64,000 bases of DNA from Pseudomonas fragi (GCF_025426255.1 NZ_CP104861.1:2728001-2792000), one strand, 5' to 3'. Numbered from the stretch's first letter, positions 1 to 8,786 are shown. Notes: generated from the letters alone by a model not told the origin. Program-made: numbers and translations.

Positions 1-1
1 C

Positions 2-313
2 GTGCTGGATATCCTGGCTAGAGCGTTCCTGGGCGACACATTGGCCAATCATCCTCTGGCCTCACCTGTGTTCGCGGACGTCACTGGTCTTCCACCAATC
101 CTGGTGCAGATCGGCGAGAACGAACTGATGTTGAGTGATGCAATGCGCCTTGCAACTCACCTGGCTGATAACCGCGTTCGCGTAAACCTGGAAGTATGGC
201 CTGCGATGTTCCACGCCTGGCACTTTTACGCCGCCATGCTCCCAGAAGGTCAGCAGGCAATGGAGAGCTCCGTGCGCTTCATTGAGGCTGGCCTGGCCGA
301 CGCAATTCGCTAA
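2..313 (+). CDS. Alpha/beta hydrolase (HSL/esterase type), C-terminal part only
   Basis: The gene enters from outside the window, so only the last roughly 103 residues are seen. The segment has the end of an alpha/beta-hydrolase fold of the hormone-sensitive-lipase/carboxylesterase type: a PPILVQIGENELMLSDA stretch, where the Asp would be the acid of the catalytic triad, and MFHAWHFY, where a His fits the triad base. The nucleophile Ser and the HGG oxyanion motif must lie upstream and cannot be checked. The family hydrolyses short acyl esters; the substrate is unknown. A hairpin follows the stop at once and the next gene reads the same way. The first GTG visible is an in-frame codon, not the true start. 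Confidence 0.75.
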   Translation: MLDILARAFLGDTLANHPLASPVFADVTGLPPILVQIGENELMLSDAMRLATHLADNRVRVNLEVWPAMFHAWHFYAAMLPEGQQAMESSVRFIEAGLADAIR

Positions 314-316
314 AAC

Positions 317-357
317 GCAGACCGACCGCGACAACGTCCTGGCTGTCGCGGTTCTGC
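317..357 (+). terminator. Hairpin after the esterase gene
   Basis: GACCGCGACA (324-333) pairs with TGTCGCGGTT (344-353), and the outer GCAGA/TCTGC can extend the stem, with a 10-nt loop. It begins a few bases after the stop at 313. There is no run of T after the stem, so it is a weak candidate for an intrinsic terminator. Confidence 0.45.
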
Positions 358-426
358 TCATTTGGTTTGTAACACTACCCCTCCCAATACCGCTCATCGC
401 TGATGCAGCATGAGGAACGCAACTTA

Positions 427-442
427 GATTATGATCATAATC
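427..442. promoter_or_regulatory. Perfect 16-bp palindrome, candidate operator
   Basis: GATTATGATCATAATC is a perfect inverted repeat 49 bp before the SDR start codon. The size and position suit a dimeric repressor, but no regulator gene lies beside it in this window, so the partner is unknown. Confidence 0.4.
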
Positions 443-490
443 AATGTCACCCCATCCGTTGTATCAAGCCCTTGGCCATTGAGGTATCAA

Positions 491-1303
491 ATGAGTGCAG
501 CTTCCGAAAAAACGGCGATAGTGACCGGTGCATCATCCGGTATTGGGCGCGCAACTGCCGAGGCTTTGGTGCAGGCGGGATATACAGTGTTCGGTACGAG
601 CCGCAAGGCCGGCGACAGTCCATCGCAGGTGTCCCTGCTCACTTGCGATGTTACAGATGCAGACTCGGTCAGTGCCCTTGTTTCATCTGTGCTCGCACAG
701 ACCGGGCGGATCGACCTCTTGGTTAACAACGCAGGTATTGGCCTGCTTGGCGGAGCTGAGGAGTTCTCGATCCCGCAGGTGCAGGCACTGTTCGATGTCA
801 ATTTGTTCGGCGTAATCCGTATGGCTAACGCGGTATTACCGTCGATGCGGCAACGTGGTCAGGGACGCATCATCAATATGGGATCGATTCTAGGGTTGGT
901 ACCTGCGCCCTACTCCGCTCATTATTCGGCGGTCAAGCACGCGATAGAAGGCTATTCAGAATCTCTTGATCATGAGGTGCGTGCCTTCGGTATTCGCGTC
1001 TCGGTCATCGAGCCCGCATTCGTGCGTACTGTCTTCGATCAAAACGGCATTGAACCGGACTCGCAGTTGAAGCAATACGATCAGGCTCGACTCGGGTTCA
1101 GGGCCCTGCTAGCCGAGGTAATGCCGAAAGCCGACCCTCCGGAAGTGGTGGCCGCGGTAGTAGTGAAAGCGGCGACTGATGTCCGCCCTCGCCATCGCTA
1201 CACTGCCGGAAAGACAGCTCAACAAATCAGTCTTTTGCGCCGCTTTGCCCCCGCAGGGATCTTCGACAAGACCTTACGCAAGCAATTCCGCCTACCGGCT
1301 TGA
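491..1303 (+). CDS. Short-chain dehydrogenase/reductase (SDR)
   Basis: A 270-residue classical SDR. Visible motifs are the Rossmann TGASSGIG (residues 12-19), NNAG (79-82), the catalytic Ser near 132, and Tyr145 and Lys149 in YSAVK. Such enzymes oxidise or reduce a hydroxyl/carbonyl group with NAD(P)(H) in the cytoplasm. The substrate cannot be told from sequence. I chose the ATG at 491 because GAGG stands about 6 nt before it and the Rossmann strand begins just after; an upstream ATG at 431 would add 20 unlikely residues and would lie over the palindrome at 427-442. It follows the partial esterase gene in the same direction and may share its transcript. Confidence 0.85.
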   Translation: MSAASEKTAIVTGASSGIGRATAEALVQAGYTVFGTSRKAGDSPSQVSLLTCDVTDADSVSALVSSVLAQTGRIDLLVNNAGIGLLGGAEEFSIPQVQALFDVNLFGVIRMANAVLPSMRQRGQGRIINMGSILGLVPAPYSAHYSAVKHAIEGYSESLDHEVRAFGIRVSVIEPAFVRTVFDQNGIEPDSQLKQYDQARLGFRALLAEVMPKADPPEVVAAVVVKAATDVRPRHRYTAGKTAQQISLLRRFAPAGIFDKTLRKQFRLPA

Positions 1304-1449
1304 ATCACAAGATGTATGAGCCGCAGGAGATCAGCGGCGTCGCAGTGCCGCCGAGTCAATTACTCCGGCCAATAAACCTGAGCGACTGTCCGGAATCATC
1401 AGAGCGCTGCAGTCCAATGACTAAAAGGCGAAGCCCGATCAAAGAAGCC

Positions 1450-2142
1450 TCACTCCTCGCCCCGCTCGACCAAATGATCGTGCATCGCCTTCTCCGCGCC
1501 TGAAGGATCGTTGGCCTTAATAAAGCCCAGAATCACTTCGTGCTCCTTGACGGTCATCTCCCGACCCTTGAAGCGCAGCATGTCTTCCCGGTAATCGGCC
1601 ATCCACTCGAGGATGGCGCGTGAGATGGCAACATAGATTGGATTACCGGAAATGCGCGCAATCTCGCTGTGGAACTCCATGTCGGCCGGGATGAACTCAT
1701 CGGTTTTGAGACCTTTGCGCATTTTCTCCAGCACCACTTCCAGCCTTGCCACGTCTGCGGTTGTGGCCTTCTGTGCGGCAATCTTGACCAGGCCGGTCTC
1801 GAAGAACGTGCGGGCCTGGCGCAGGTGGTCGACATTCTTCGCAGAACTGGACAGCAGATGACGTGCAGCCAGATCGATCTGGCCGATCATGGAATTCATG
1901 TCCACCTGTCCGACCTTGGCCCGCTCACCGTGCTGGATAGTGATCATGCCCATGCCCGCCAGACGCTGCATAGCTTCGCGAACAACGGGTCGCCCCACAC
2001 CAAAGGTTTCCATTAATTCGCGCTCGGCAGGCATCTGGTCGCCGGGTTGAAGGCCCTCTTCCTCAATGAGGTCGATCAGTTGCTCAAAGACAATGTCAGA
2101 AAGCTTCTTACGTTGAATCAGGCGTTTCTTGATCTCTGACAT
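1450..2142 (-). CDS. GntR/FadR-family regulator of the apiose cluster
   Basis: A 230-residue FadR-type regulator. The N-terminal winged helix lies at about residues 15-75, including the recognition segment ELMETFGVGRPVVREAM, and is followed by an FCD ligand domain (about 90-225) with the DMEFHSEIARISGNP signature. Its closest look is to NanR-like members that sense sugar acids or phosphates. It is the last gene of a leftward unit after the two lactonase genes (51 bp gap), so it probably controls the surrounding D-apiose genes and responds to an intermediate. It most likely acts as a repressor. The effector is inference only. Confidence 0.85.
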   Translation of the reverse strand: MSEIKKRLIQRKKLSDIVFEQLIDLIEEEGLQPGDQMPAERELMETFGVGRPVVREAMQRLAGMGMITIQHGERAKVGQVDMNSMIGQIDLAARHLLSSSAKNVDHLRQARTFFETGLVKIAAQKATTADVARLEVVLEKMRKGLKTDEFIPADMEFHSEIARISGNPIYVAISRAILEWMADYREDMLRFKGREMTVKEHEVILGFIKANDPSGAEKAMHDHLVERGEE

Positions 2143-2193
2143 TAACGAATATGTCTCCGTAGGATGCTTAAAAAGTCGGCAAAGGTAGCGCGA

Positions 2194-3387
2194 TTATAAT
2201 GCCGGCTCAACAGTCAAGCGGCAGTCGATGACCGCCACCGCCCAAGCCTTGAGCGTAGGCACCGGCGATTCCCGCGCGGGTTGCATGAACTGCGGGTCTG
2301 ACAACGCCGTAACATAACTATCCTGATCCAGCACCGTGCAACCTGTCACCTCTGCACCGATTATCTCGAAGGTTTGCAATTCGCAACTGAGATTGCCCAA
2401 CCACAGTCTGACGTTTTCACCGCCATCCTCGGACCATCCTAGCGCAACGATGTCCGGCGATGACGTTTCGAATACCAATGCCGATCTCCCGCGCGCCAGC
2501 GACAAGCCTTTGATCACATGAAAAACCGGCCAATAGTGTTGCGCCGACGCCACGCTGAAGGGTTCATTTACCGCCCACAAAGCGATCGCGTCAACGCCGC
2601 TGCATTGGGCCGCGTGGTAGTGCGCCAGTGTCCAGACGGCTGCAAGCAACCCCCGTTGACGCGGGTCCTGATCACTGAGGGTCAGTCTCTCGCGCTGGGG
2701 GTTCGGCGTGAGTTGCCCACCATAGGGGTTGCGCCATGCGCCGACAGCGCTAGTGGTGAGGCGATAAGGTTTGCCGTCAGCCAGTGCTCTTCCAGAACGA
2801 AACACATCTGGCAAGGCTTGCAGCGACTCGACGATAGACGCGTCGTCGGCCGCATGCACAATCGGCGACGTGGCGTGTGTCAAGTAATCGAAGCTGCCTG
2901 GGGTGGGTCGGCATCGATTGAGTTCGGTGAAAAACGTGGGCACTCCTGCACCGATCATCACCTGCGGCACATATTCGCGAGCCAGTTGCGCGACCTCTAC
3001 AGGCGTCATACCGCAAGGCCATATGCCGTCGGGCTGATAGCTTTCCAAATACGCGGCGGGTGTAACCAATACTCCGCGTATAACAAACCGCTCATTGATT
3101 AGCCCCGCCAATTGTCGAAGCTGAGCGTGAGGTTGCGCGTCATCAACCACCACCAGAAGCCAAATGTCGGTTTCGCTGCTTGCACACACGCGCAGCGCCT
3201 GCTCCAGTCGATCGAACGCACCGTCGTTGCGCAGGTCCACCAGCAACTCCAGGTGTGCGCTCTGCAACCAATCAATGATTTCCAAAGCTTCGGCGCCGTC
3301 ATTTAAACGATCCACCCAAAGCCCTTGGCCCAAAGCTGGAAACCCAAGCAACGCTGGCCCGGCGTATTGGATGCTTACTGTGTTCAT
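2194..3387 (-). CDS. apnL: D-apionolactone lactonase ApnL, TIM-barrel and C-terminal part (split gene)
   Basis: A 397-residue protein with no signal peptide and the look of a (beta/alpha)8 barrel followed by a beta domain; acidic segments FFTELNRCRP and WAVNEPF resemble strand ends of glycosidase-like barrels. D-apionate lactonase (ApnL) of the D-apiose pathway is, from memory, a single chain of about 630 residues with an N-terminal beta domain, a TIM barrel and a C-terminal domain. This gene would be the last two parts. It starts at an ATG that overlaps the stop of the preceding gene by 4 nt (ATGA), which argues for translational coupling. Function rests on context and domain order; I could not align it. 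Confidence 0.6.
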   Translation of the reverse strand: MNTVSIQYAGPALLGFPALGQGLWVDRLNDGAEALEIIDWLQSAHLELLVDLRNDGAFDRLEQALRVCASSETDIWLLVVVDDAQPHAQLRQLAGLINERFVIRGVLVTPAAYLESYQPDGIWPCGMTPVEVAQLAREYVPQVMIGAGVPTFFTELNRCRPTPGSFDYLTHATSPIVHAADDASIVESLQALPDVFRSGRALADGKPYRLTTSAVGAWRNPYGGQLTPNPQRERLTLSDQDPRQRGLLAAVWTLAHYHAAQCSGVDAIALWAVNEPFSVASAQHYWPVFHVIKGLSLARGRSALVFETSSPDIVALGWSEDGGENVRLWLGNLSCELQTFEIIGAEVTGCTVLDQDSYVTALSDPQFMQPARESPVPTLKAWAVAVIDCRLTVEPAL

Positions 3388-4112
3388 GAATGCACCTGCG
3401 CTTGCCCGATCAACTTCACACTGATGCACTGCTCCACCGTTTCCCCCGCGTCCAGGATATAAGGGCAAGGCCATGCCAGCGGGCGGTTGTAGGTTTTGAA
3501 TGAAGCATCGGACCAGTTGCGCTGATCTTCCATTTCGAACACATCACCACTAAAGCTCCATTCAAGGCTCAAGCCCGGCATTGGCGAGTGAACCAGACGC
3601 TTGATGTCGAAGAAAGGTTGGATCGGGGCTATCAGATCGGGAAACGCACCCTGCTGGGTCTGCCCGTCACTGTGGGTCACATGGACCGGCATCGCCACCG
3701 CGCCCTTGAGCGGATGCAATACCATCAAACCCGCCCTGCAAGTGGTGAACGCGCTGCGAGCCTGCAGCCGCACACTGACTGACACTTCTCGTTCGGCCAC
3801 GCGCATGTCCAGCGACCAGTCCAGCACAGGCTCTTGGCCTTCAGGGGTCACCACCCCCTCGCTCACTTGTCGCCAGAGCCGGTCATCTGCCTGGATCTCA
3901 CATGAGTGCTGCTGCAGTGAGTAAGTCCCCCAAAATTCATCGCGGATTACCAGTCCAACACTGCGCAAGACCTCGAAGCCACTGACCCGAAGCGTGCGTA
4001 GCTGCTGCCCTTCCACGCGAAACGCCAGTGACCCGACGGTCACCGATAACGCAGCAGTAACAGCCTGATCGGTCCCATAAAGGCGCTGGGGAAGGGAGAT
4101 TTCTGCCGTCAT
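3384..4112 (-). CDS. apnL: ApnL-like N-terminal beta-domain protein (first half of split lactonase)
   Basis: A 242-residue beta-rich protein beginning MTAEISLPQRLYG, without signal peptide or membrane segment. It ends with RPLAWPCPYILDAGE and a short tail, a type of sequence expected where the N-terminal beta domain of ApnL passes into the barrel. The following gene overlaps it by 4 nt and together they make about 640 residues, close to the single-chain enzyme as I remember it. I infer that the two polypeptides form one lactonase, opening D-apionolactone to D-apionate. A GGAG lies about 9 nt before the ATG at 4112; the reading frame stays open further upstream but has no better start. Confidence 0.58.
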   Translation of the reverse strand: MTAEISLPQRLYGTDQAVTAALSVTVGSLAFRVEGQQLRTLRVSGFEVLRSVGLVIRDEFWGTYSLQQHSCEIQADDRLWRQVSEGVVTPEGQEPVLDWSLDMRVAEREVSVSVRLQARSAFTTCRAGLMVLHPLKGAVAMPVHVTHSDGQTQQGAFPDLIAPIQPFFDIKRLVHSPMPGLSLEWSFSGDVFEMEDQRNWSDASFKTYNRPLAWPCPYILDAGETVEQCISVKLIGQAQVHS

Positions 4113-4205
4113 AAACACGCGCTCCGGTGTTTTTATTGGATGGGCACCTGGTAAACGGCGAGCTTTACCGAATGACCTTGGGTGATGAAAAGAGGCTATC
4201 ACCAT

Positions 4206-4226
4206 TGGTATGATGATGATATATAG
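4206..4226. promoter_or_regulatory. Candidate operator between apnL and the ABC operon
   Basis: TGGTATGAT at 4206-4214, followed by TGATGATATATAG, lies in the 171-bp divergent region between the lactonase genes and the DUF2291 gene. The same 9-mer recurs at 16153-16161 near the head of the other apiose operon. GGTATA-like repeats are known for NanR-type GntR proteins, so this may be the binding site of the 1450-2142 regulator. Confidence 0.35.
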
Positions 4227-4283
4227 TGACCATAGAACCTCCTGACAAGTACAAAAAAATCGCCCCGAGGCGAGGAGATCTGC

Positions 4284-5033
4284 ATGAGCTTAGTGTCGTC
4301 TGGAAAAAGTCAGCCCCTTTCTTCGCGCGGCCAGCCAGCCCTCTTTCTTACAGGAGGAATCTGTGCCGTCCTACTTGGGTTATCGGCGCTCAACGGTCCG
4401 TTGATAAGCATCCGTAAACTCGACCCGGTGACGGGCAAGGTCGCTCTGAACAACGTTCGCGCGGCCAACGCCGAGGGACAGAACCAGACATTCGCCCTCT
4501 CCAGCTTCGACGCCAACCAGTTTGTCACTCAACAATGGGCGGGAGATGTCGAAACGGTCGTGGCTGAACGTACCGTTGACCTCACCCAATTGCTTACCGC
4601 CATCAACCAGAACCCCGCCCAGGCGGCCTTGGACTACTCGGTGCCCCACGACGGTCAGGCAAAGAACTTTATCGTCAGCGCCCGCGCCAAGGTCAGTGAA
4701 GTCAACGTCAAGTCTCCCATGGGACTTCTGGAGCTGGAACTGCCCGCCGGGTCGGTGCCTGCATCCGTAAAAATCCAGCTACTCGCAGGACCTCTGGTCA
4801 TCAGCACCACGCTACGCGATGTGGCAACCAACATGTCTCTGAACAACTTCACCAATCAGACCCAGTACGCCGATGTGGCCGCCGCCCTGAACCGAAAAGC
4901 GTTGGCTCAGGCTTACGCCGCTGCGCCGGCAGCGGAACTGAAAGGCAAGACCATCGAGTTCACTGGGGTGTTTAACCTGCAATCACCCGCCACCATCCGA
5001 ATTCTGCCAATCAGCCTGACGGTGGAGGAGTAA
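4284..5033 (+). CDS. DUF2291 family protein of the sugar ABC operon
   Basis: A 249-residue protein with one hydrophobic segment near residues 20-40 (PALFLTGGICAVLLGLSAL) that would anchor it in the inner membrane with the rest in the periplasm. I recognise it as DUF2291, a family that often travels with ribose-type ABC importers and has no established function to my knowledge. It is the first gene of the rightward transport unit, with GAGGAGA about 6 nt before the ATG, and the ATPase gene follows after 3 nt. A role in substrate delivery or in assembly of the importer is inference. Confidence 0.75.
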   Translation: MSLVSSGKSQPLSSRGQPALFLTGGICAVLLGLSALNGPLISIRKLDPVTGKVALNNVRAANAEGQNQTFALSSFDANQFVTQQWAGDVETVVAERTVDLTQLLTAINQNPAQAALDYSVPHDGQAKNFIVSARAKVSEVNVKSPMGLLELELPAGSVPASVKIQLLAGPLVISTTLRDVATNMSLNNFTNQTQYADVAAALNRKALAQAYAAAPAAELKGKTIEFTGVFNLQSPATIRILPISLTVEE

Positions 5034-5036
5034 GGC

Positions 5037-6641
5037 ATGACCAACGATCTGCAAGCGGCTGGGCCACTCCCCCCTGCCCGCGCACCGTTGTCAATGCGGG
5101 CGCGCAATATCAGCAAGGTGTACCAGGGCACTACGGCCCTCAAGGGCGTGGACTTCGATGTGGTGCACGCCAGCGTCAATGTCCTGATCGGCGAAAACGG
5201 CGCAGGCAAATCGACGCTGATGAAGATTCTTGCGGGTATCGAGCAGCCCACCTCCGGCCAGCTGTTCAGCGGCGACGACGAGCTGACCCTAAGCACCCCC
5301 CGGCAAGCCATGGCTTTGGGCATTGGCATCGTCCATCAGGAGCTGAACCTGTGCCCAAACCTCAGCGTTGCCGAGAATATGTTCATCGGCAAGGAACTGC
5401 GCGGCCGCTTCGGCAACGTACGCCACCACCAACAGCGCGAACTGGCCCGCACCACGCTGTTGCGAATGGGCCAGGAGATCGATGTCGACACACTGGTACA
5501 GGACCTGAGTATCGGTAAACGGCAAATTGTCGAAATCGCCAAAGTGCTGGTCAGTGACGTACGCGTGCTGATCCTTGATGAGCCCACCTCTTCATTGAGC
5601 GAAGCGGAAGTGGAAATCCTCTTTTTGCTGATCGCTGAATTGAAGCAGCAAGGGGTGTCGATCATATACATCTCGCATCGGCTTGAAGAGCTGATCGAAA
5701 TCGGCGACTACTTCACCGTTCTGCGTGACGGCAACCTGGTCGGCACCGGCCTTAAAGGCACCGTGACAGTGGGCTGGCTGGTGGAACAGATGATTGGCCA
5801 GCAGATGACCACTGAGCTGCGCGCCGGTGCCGAACCCTCTGTGCACGAAAACGCACCGCAGGCGCTCAGGGTCGTCGACCTCGACGTGGCCAGCGAGCGC
5901 GGTTCGCTGTTGCTGAACAAAGTCTCTTTTAGCGTCAAGCGCGGAGAAATAGTGGCTTTCTATGGGCTGATGGGTGCCGGCCGAACCGAGTTGTTCGAGA
6001 CACTCATTGGCCTACGTAAAGCCATTGGCGGCGAAATACACATCAACGGACAGCAAGTACCCTTGCGTCAGGACATCGCCGCACGTATCCAGGCCGGGAT
6101 CGCCCTGGTGCCCGAAGACCGGCAAAAGCTTGGGCTAGTTACCGGGGCATCGGTTCGCGACAACTTGCTGCTGCCTAACCTCAACCGTTACCAGCGTCTG
6201 TATGGCCTCGCGACACCCGCCATGGACGCCGACGTATCACGAATCATCCGCGAGCTGCATATCAAGACTGAACATGCAGGCGTCGCCATCTCGTCACTGT
6301 CCGGTGGTAACCAGCAAAAAGTCGTGGTGGGCAAAAACCTGCTGACGGATCCGCACATATTGCTCCTGGATGAGCCGACTCGCGGCATCGACATCAAGGC
6401 CCGACGCGAATTATTCGAGGTGCTCGATCGCCTCGCCCGCAATGGACTGACCATTTTGTACGCCTCCAGTGATCTCAAGGAAATTCTCGGCGGTGCCGAT
6501 CGGGTGCTGGTGATGTGTCAGGGCCGGATTACCGCCAATCTGCCGCGCCAGCAACTGTCCGAGGCCAGCCTGGTGGCTTGCTCGCAAGTCATTCGCAAAG
6601 ACCCGCACGGGGCCACGCACCTTCACAAGGAACACGCATGA
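5037..6641 (+). CDS. Sugar ABC importer ATPase (RbsA type), probable D-apiose importer
   Basis: A 534-residue double ATPase of the ribose/xylose class. The first half has Walker A GENGAGKST (residues 52-60), a signature LSIGKRQ and Walker B LILDEPTSS. The second half has LSGGNQQK and LLLDEPTRGID but, as usual for RbsA-like proteins, a degenerate second Walker A (GLMGAGRTEL). It drives uptake through the permease encoded next. The gene lies 3 nt after the DUF2291 gene and overlaps the permease start by 4 nt. Substrate D-apiose is inferred from the catabolic genes around it; the transporter class itself is certain. Confidence 0.9.
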   Translation: MTNDLQAAGPLPPARAPLSMRARNISKVYQGTTALKGVDFDVVHASVNVLIGENGAGKSTLMKILAGIEQPTSGQLFSGDDELTLSTPRQAMALGIGIVHQELNLCPNLSVAENMFIGKELRGRFGNVRHHQQRELARTTLLRMGQEIDVDTLVQDLSIGKRQIVEIAKVLVSDVRVLILDEPTSSLSEAEVEILFLLIAELKQQGVSIIYISHRLEELIEIGDYFTVLRDGNLVGTGLKGTVTVGWLVEQMIGQQMTTELRAGAEPSVHENAPQALRVVDLDVASERGSLLLNKVSFSVKRGEIVAFYGLMGAGRTELFETLIGLRKAIGGEIHINGQQVPLRQDIAARIQAGIALVPEDRQKLGLVTGASVRDNLLLPNLNRYQRLYGLATPAMDADVSRIIRELHIKTEHAGVAISSLSGGNQQKVVVGKNLLTDPHILLLDEPTRGIDIKARRELFEVLDRLARNGLTILYASSDLKEILGGADRVLVMCQGRITANLPRQQLSEASLVACSQVIRKDPHGATHLHKEHA

Positions 6642-7741
6642 TGGCTGAATCAATGTCATTGCCCGCCCGCAAGACCCCGTCCATAAACGCACGCAGCTTG
6701 CCGCTATTGCTGTTGAAAATGCGGGCCTATCTCGCCCTGATGCTGCTGGTCATTCTCTTTTCCAGCATCGCGCCTTCATTTCTCTCGGCACGCAACCTCG
6801 TCATTGTCGCGGAACAAGTCGCGGTGTTCGCGATTCTCGGAATCGGCATGACCTTCGTGATTCTGGCTGCGGGGATAGACCTGTCAGTGGGTGCCATCGC
6901 AGGCCTAGCCGCCATGATTGCCGGCTACCTGATTGCCGAAGGCCTGCAGTTGCCCTGGCTGGGAGTCTCGGTGTTTGGCAGCATCCCGGTAATCTGCATG
7001 GTGACATTGGCCGTGGGGACTTTGGTCGGAGCCATTAACGGCTGGTTTATCACGCGCCTCAAGGTTACCCCGTTCATCATGACGCTGGGCATGCTGTACA
7101 TGGCTCGCGGCGCAGCTCAACTGGTATCCGGAGGCGCAACTTATGGTGATCTGGGCGGGCAAGCCGAACTCAACAACACAGGTTTTCTGCTGCTGGGAAC
7201 CGCACGCATACTCTCGGTCCCGGTGTCCATCTGGCTGATGATCATCCTGACGCTGGTGGCAGTCTATATCTGCCGCAAGACAGTGTTCGGCCGTCAGGTG
7301 TACGCCATTGGCGGCAATGAGCGCGCAGCCGAGCTGTCGGGCGTTCGTGTCAATCGGGTGAAGCTGGGGACCTACGCTATTTCCGGATTCTGTGCTGCCT
7401 TGGCCGGGCTGATCATCGCCTCACGCTTGGGGGCCGCCAACCCGGCAATTGCGACGTCTTACGAACTGAATGCTATCGCCGTGGTGGTGCTTGGCGGAGC
7501 GTCGTTGTTCGGTGGTGTGGGCACCATCGGCGGCACCATTATTGGCGCCTTTGTGCTTGGGGTTCTGAGCAACGGCATGGTGCTGGTGGGTATTTCCGAT
7601 TTCTGGCAAACGGTGATCACCGGTGCGGTCATCGTGCTGGCGGTAGTGGTTGACCAATTGCAGCGGCGCGTCGAGAAATCCAGCGCCGAACGCGAGGCCA
7701 AGGCCCAGGAAACACAGGGTTCAACAGTCTCTAATGCTTGA
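6638..7741 (+). CDS. Sugar ABC importer permease (RbsC type)
   Basis: A 367-residue integral membrane protein with about eight to ten hydrophobic segments and the BPD_transp_2 signatures of RbsC-like permeases: AAGIDLSVGAIAGLAAM, TLGMLYMARG, VYAIGGNERAAELSGVRV and VVVLGGASLFGG. It forms the membrane channel of the importer in the inner membrane. The start is the ATG at 6638, overlapping the ATPase stop as ATGA; a second ATG follows at 6641 and cannot be excluded. Translational coupling with the ATPase is likely. D-apiose as substrate is inferred from neighbours. Confidence 0.9.
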   Translation: MMAESMSLPARKTPSINARSLPLLLLKMRAYLALMLLVILFSSIAPSFLSARNLVIVAEQVAVFAILGIGMTFVILAAGIDLSVGAIAGLAAMIAGYLIAEGLQLPWLGVSVFGSIPVICMVTLAVGTLVGAINGWFITRLKVTPFIMTLGMLYMARGAAQLVSGGATYGDLGGQAELNNTGFLLLGTARILSVPVSIWLMIILTLVAVYICRKTVFGRQVYAIGGNERAAELSGVRVNRVKLGTYAISGFCAALAGLIIASRLGAANPAIATSYELNAIAVVVLGGASLFGGVGTIGGTIIGAFVLGVLSNGMVLVGISDFWQTVITGAVIVLAVVVDQLQRRVEKSSAEREAKAQETQGSTVSNA

Positions 7742-7763
7742 TTTTCAAGGGATGGCAACAACA

Positions 7764-8729
7764 ATGAAAAAGAGCTTCTCTGAGCATCTGTTCTCGCTGG
7801 CCGCACTGTCGGCGGCCCTCTATGCAACCAGTGCCATGGCGGTTGAATTCAAACCTTCCGATCATTTGATCGTGATTATCACGCCGTCGCACAGCAACGC
7901 CTTTTACAAGGCCGAGTCCGACACCGCACAAGCCGCAGCCAAGAAGCTCGGTTACCGCACCAACGCACTGGTGCATCAGGACGACCCTGACATTCAATTA
8001 CGCCTGGTACAGACCGCGATCGGTGATAACGCCAGCGCCATCATCCTCGACAATGCCGGCTCGGATTCGTCCATCGCTGCGGTGAAACGGGCTAAAGAAG
8101 CAGGAATACCTACCTTTCTGATCGACCGCGAAGTCAACGCCAATGGCATCGCAACGGCACAAATCGTCTCCAACAACTCTCAGTGTGCAACCTCCGTGGC
8201 TGAGTTTTTCGCCGAGCAGGTCGGTTTTAAAGGCGAGTACGTCGAATTGACCGGGCGCACCTCCGACGTCAACGCCCACGTGCGCTCCGAAGGTTTTCAT
8301 CGGGTGCTGGACCAGATTCCCGATATGAAGATGGTCGCGCAACAATCGGCCAACTGGGACCAGACCCAGGGCTATAACGTGATGCAGTCGATCATTCAGG
8401 CCAACCCGAACATTGTGGGAGTACTTGCTGGCAACGACACCATGGCCCTTGGCGCAGCCGCAGCCTTGAAAAACGCGGGCAACAACAAGGTGATTGTGGT
8501 CGGTATCGACGGCAACCCCGACGTGGTGCGGCAGATTGCAGGCGCAGGTCCGATCGCCGCCACCGGCTTGCAGCAAGCAACAAAAATGGCAGCAATGGCC
8601 ATGGAGCAGGCCGACCAATATCTACGGACCGGGAAAACCGACAAACCGGAAAAACAATCCGTAGATTGTGTGCTGGTGTCCAAGGACAACAGCCATCAGG
8701 TACGCGAGGGTGGTTTCGGTATGCAGTAA
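7764..8729 (+). CDS. Periplasmic sugar-binding protein of the ABC importer (RbsB type)
   Basis: A 321-residue periplasmic binding protein of the Peripla_BP_4 class. The start at 7764 gives a standard signal peptide (MKKSFSEHLF then a hydrophobic core, cleavage after ATSAMA near residue 26); upstream ATGs at 7734 and 7752 would spoil it. AAGGG lies about 12 nt upstream. Ribose-binding-type landmarks are TPSHSNAFYKAESD, ILDNAGSDSSIAAVKRAKEAGIPTF, LAGNDTMALGA and GIDGNPDVV. It catches the sugar in the periplasm and hands it to the permease. It is the third transport gene and lies 22 nt after the permease stop. D-apiose as ligand is inferred. Confidence 0.9.
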   Translation: MKKSFSEHLFSLAALSAALYATSAMAVEFKPSDHLIVIITPSHSNAFYKAESDTAQAAAKKLGYRTNALVHQDDPDIQLRLVQTAIGDNASAIILDNAGSDSSIAAVKRAKEAGIPTFLIDREVNANGIATAQIVSNNSQCATSVAEFFAEQVGFKGEYVELTGRTSDVNAHVRSEGFHRVLDQIPDMKMVAQQSANWDQTQGYNVMQSIIQANPNIVGVLAGNDTMALGAAAALKNAGNNKVIVVGIDGNPDVVRQIAGAGPIAATGLQQATKMAAMAMEQADQYLRTGKTDKPEKQSVDCVLVSKDNSHQVREGGFGMQ

Positions 8730-8750
8730 CGTCTGTCGCCGATGTGAATA

Positions 8751-8777
8751 CGCCGTGAGGTTTACCCGCCCACGGCG
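8751..8777. terminator. Hairpin between convergent genes
   Basis: CGCCGTG (8751-8757) pairs with CACGGCG (8771-8777) across a 13-nt loop, in the 57-bp gap between the binding-protein stop and the dehydrogenase stop. There is no clear T run on either strand, so this is only a plausible shared terminator. Confidence 0.35.
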
Positions 8778-8786
8778 CTCACGGCG

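Noticed and set aside
1300-1503. A 67-codon frame after the SDR gene
   Set aside because: Overlaps the end of the GntR gene on the other strand and has no homologous look.
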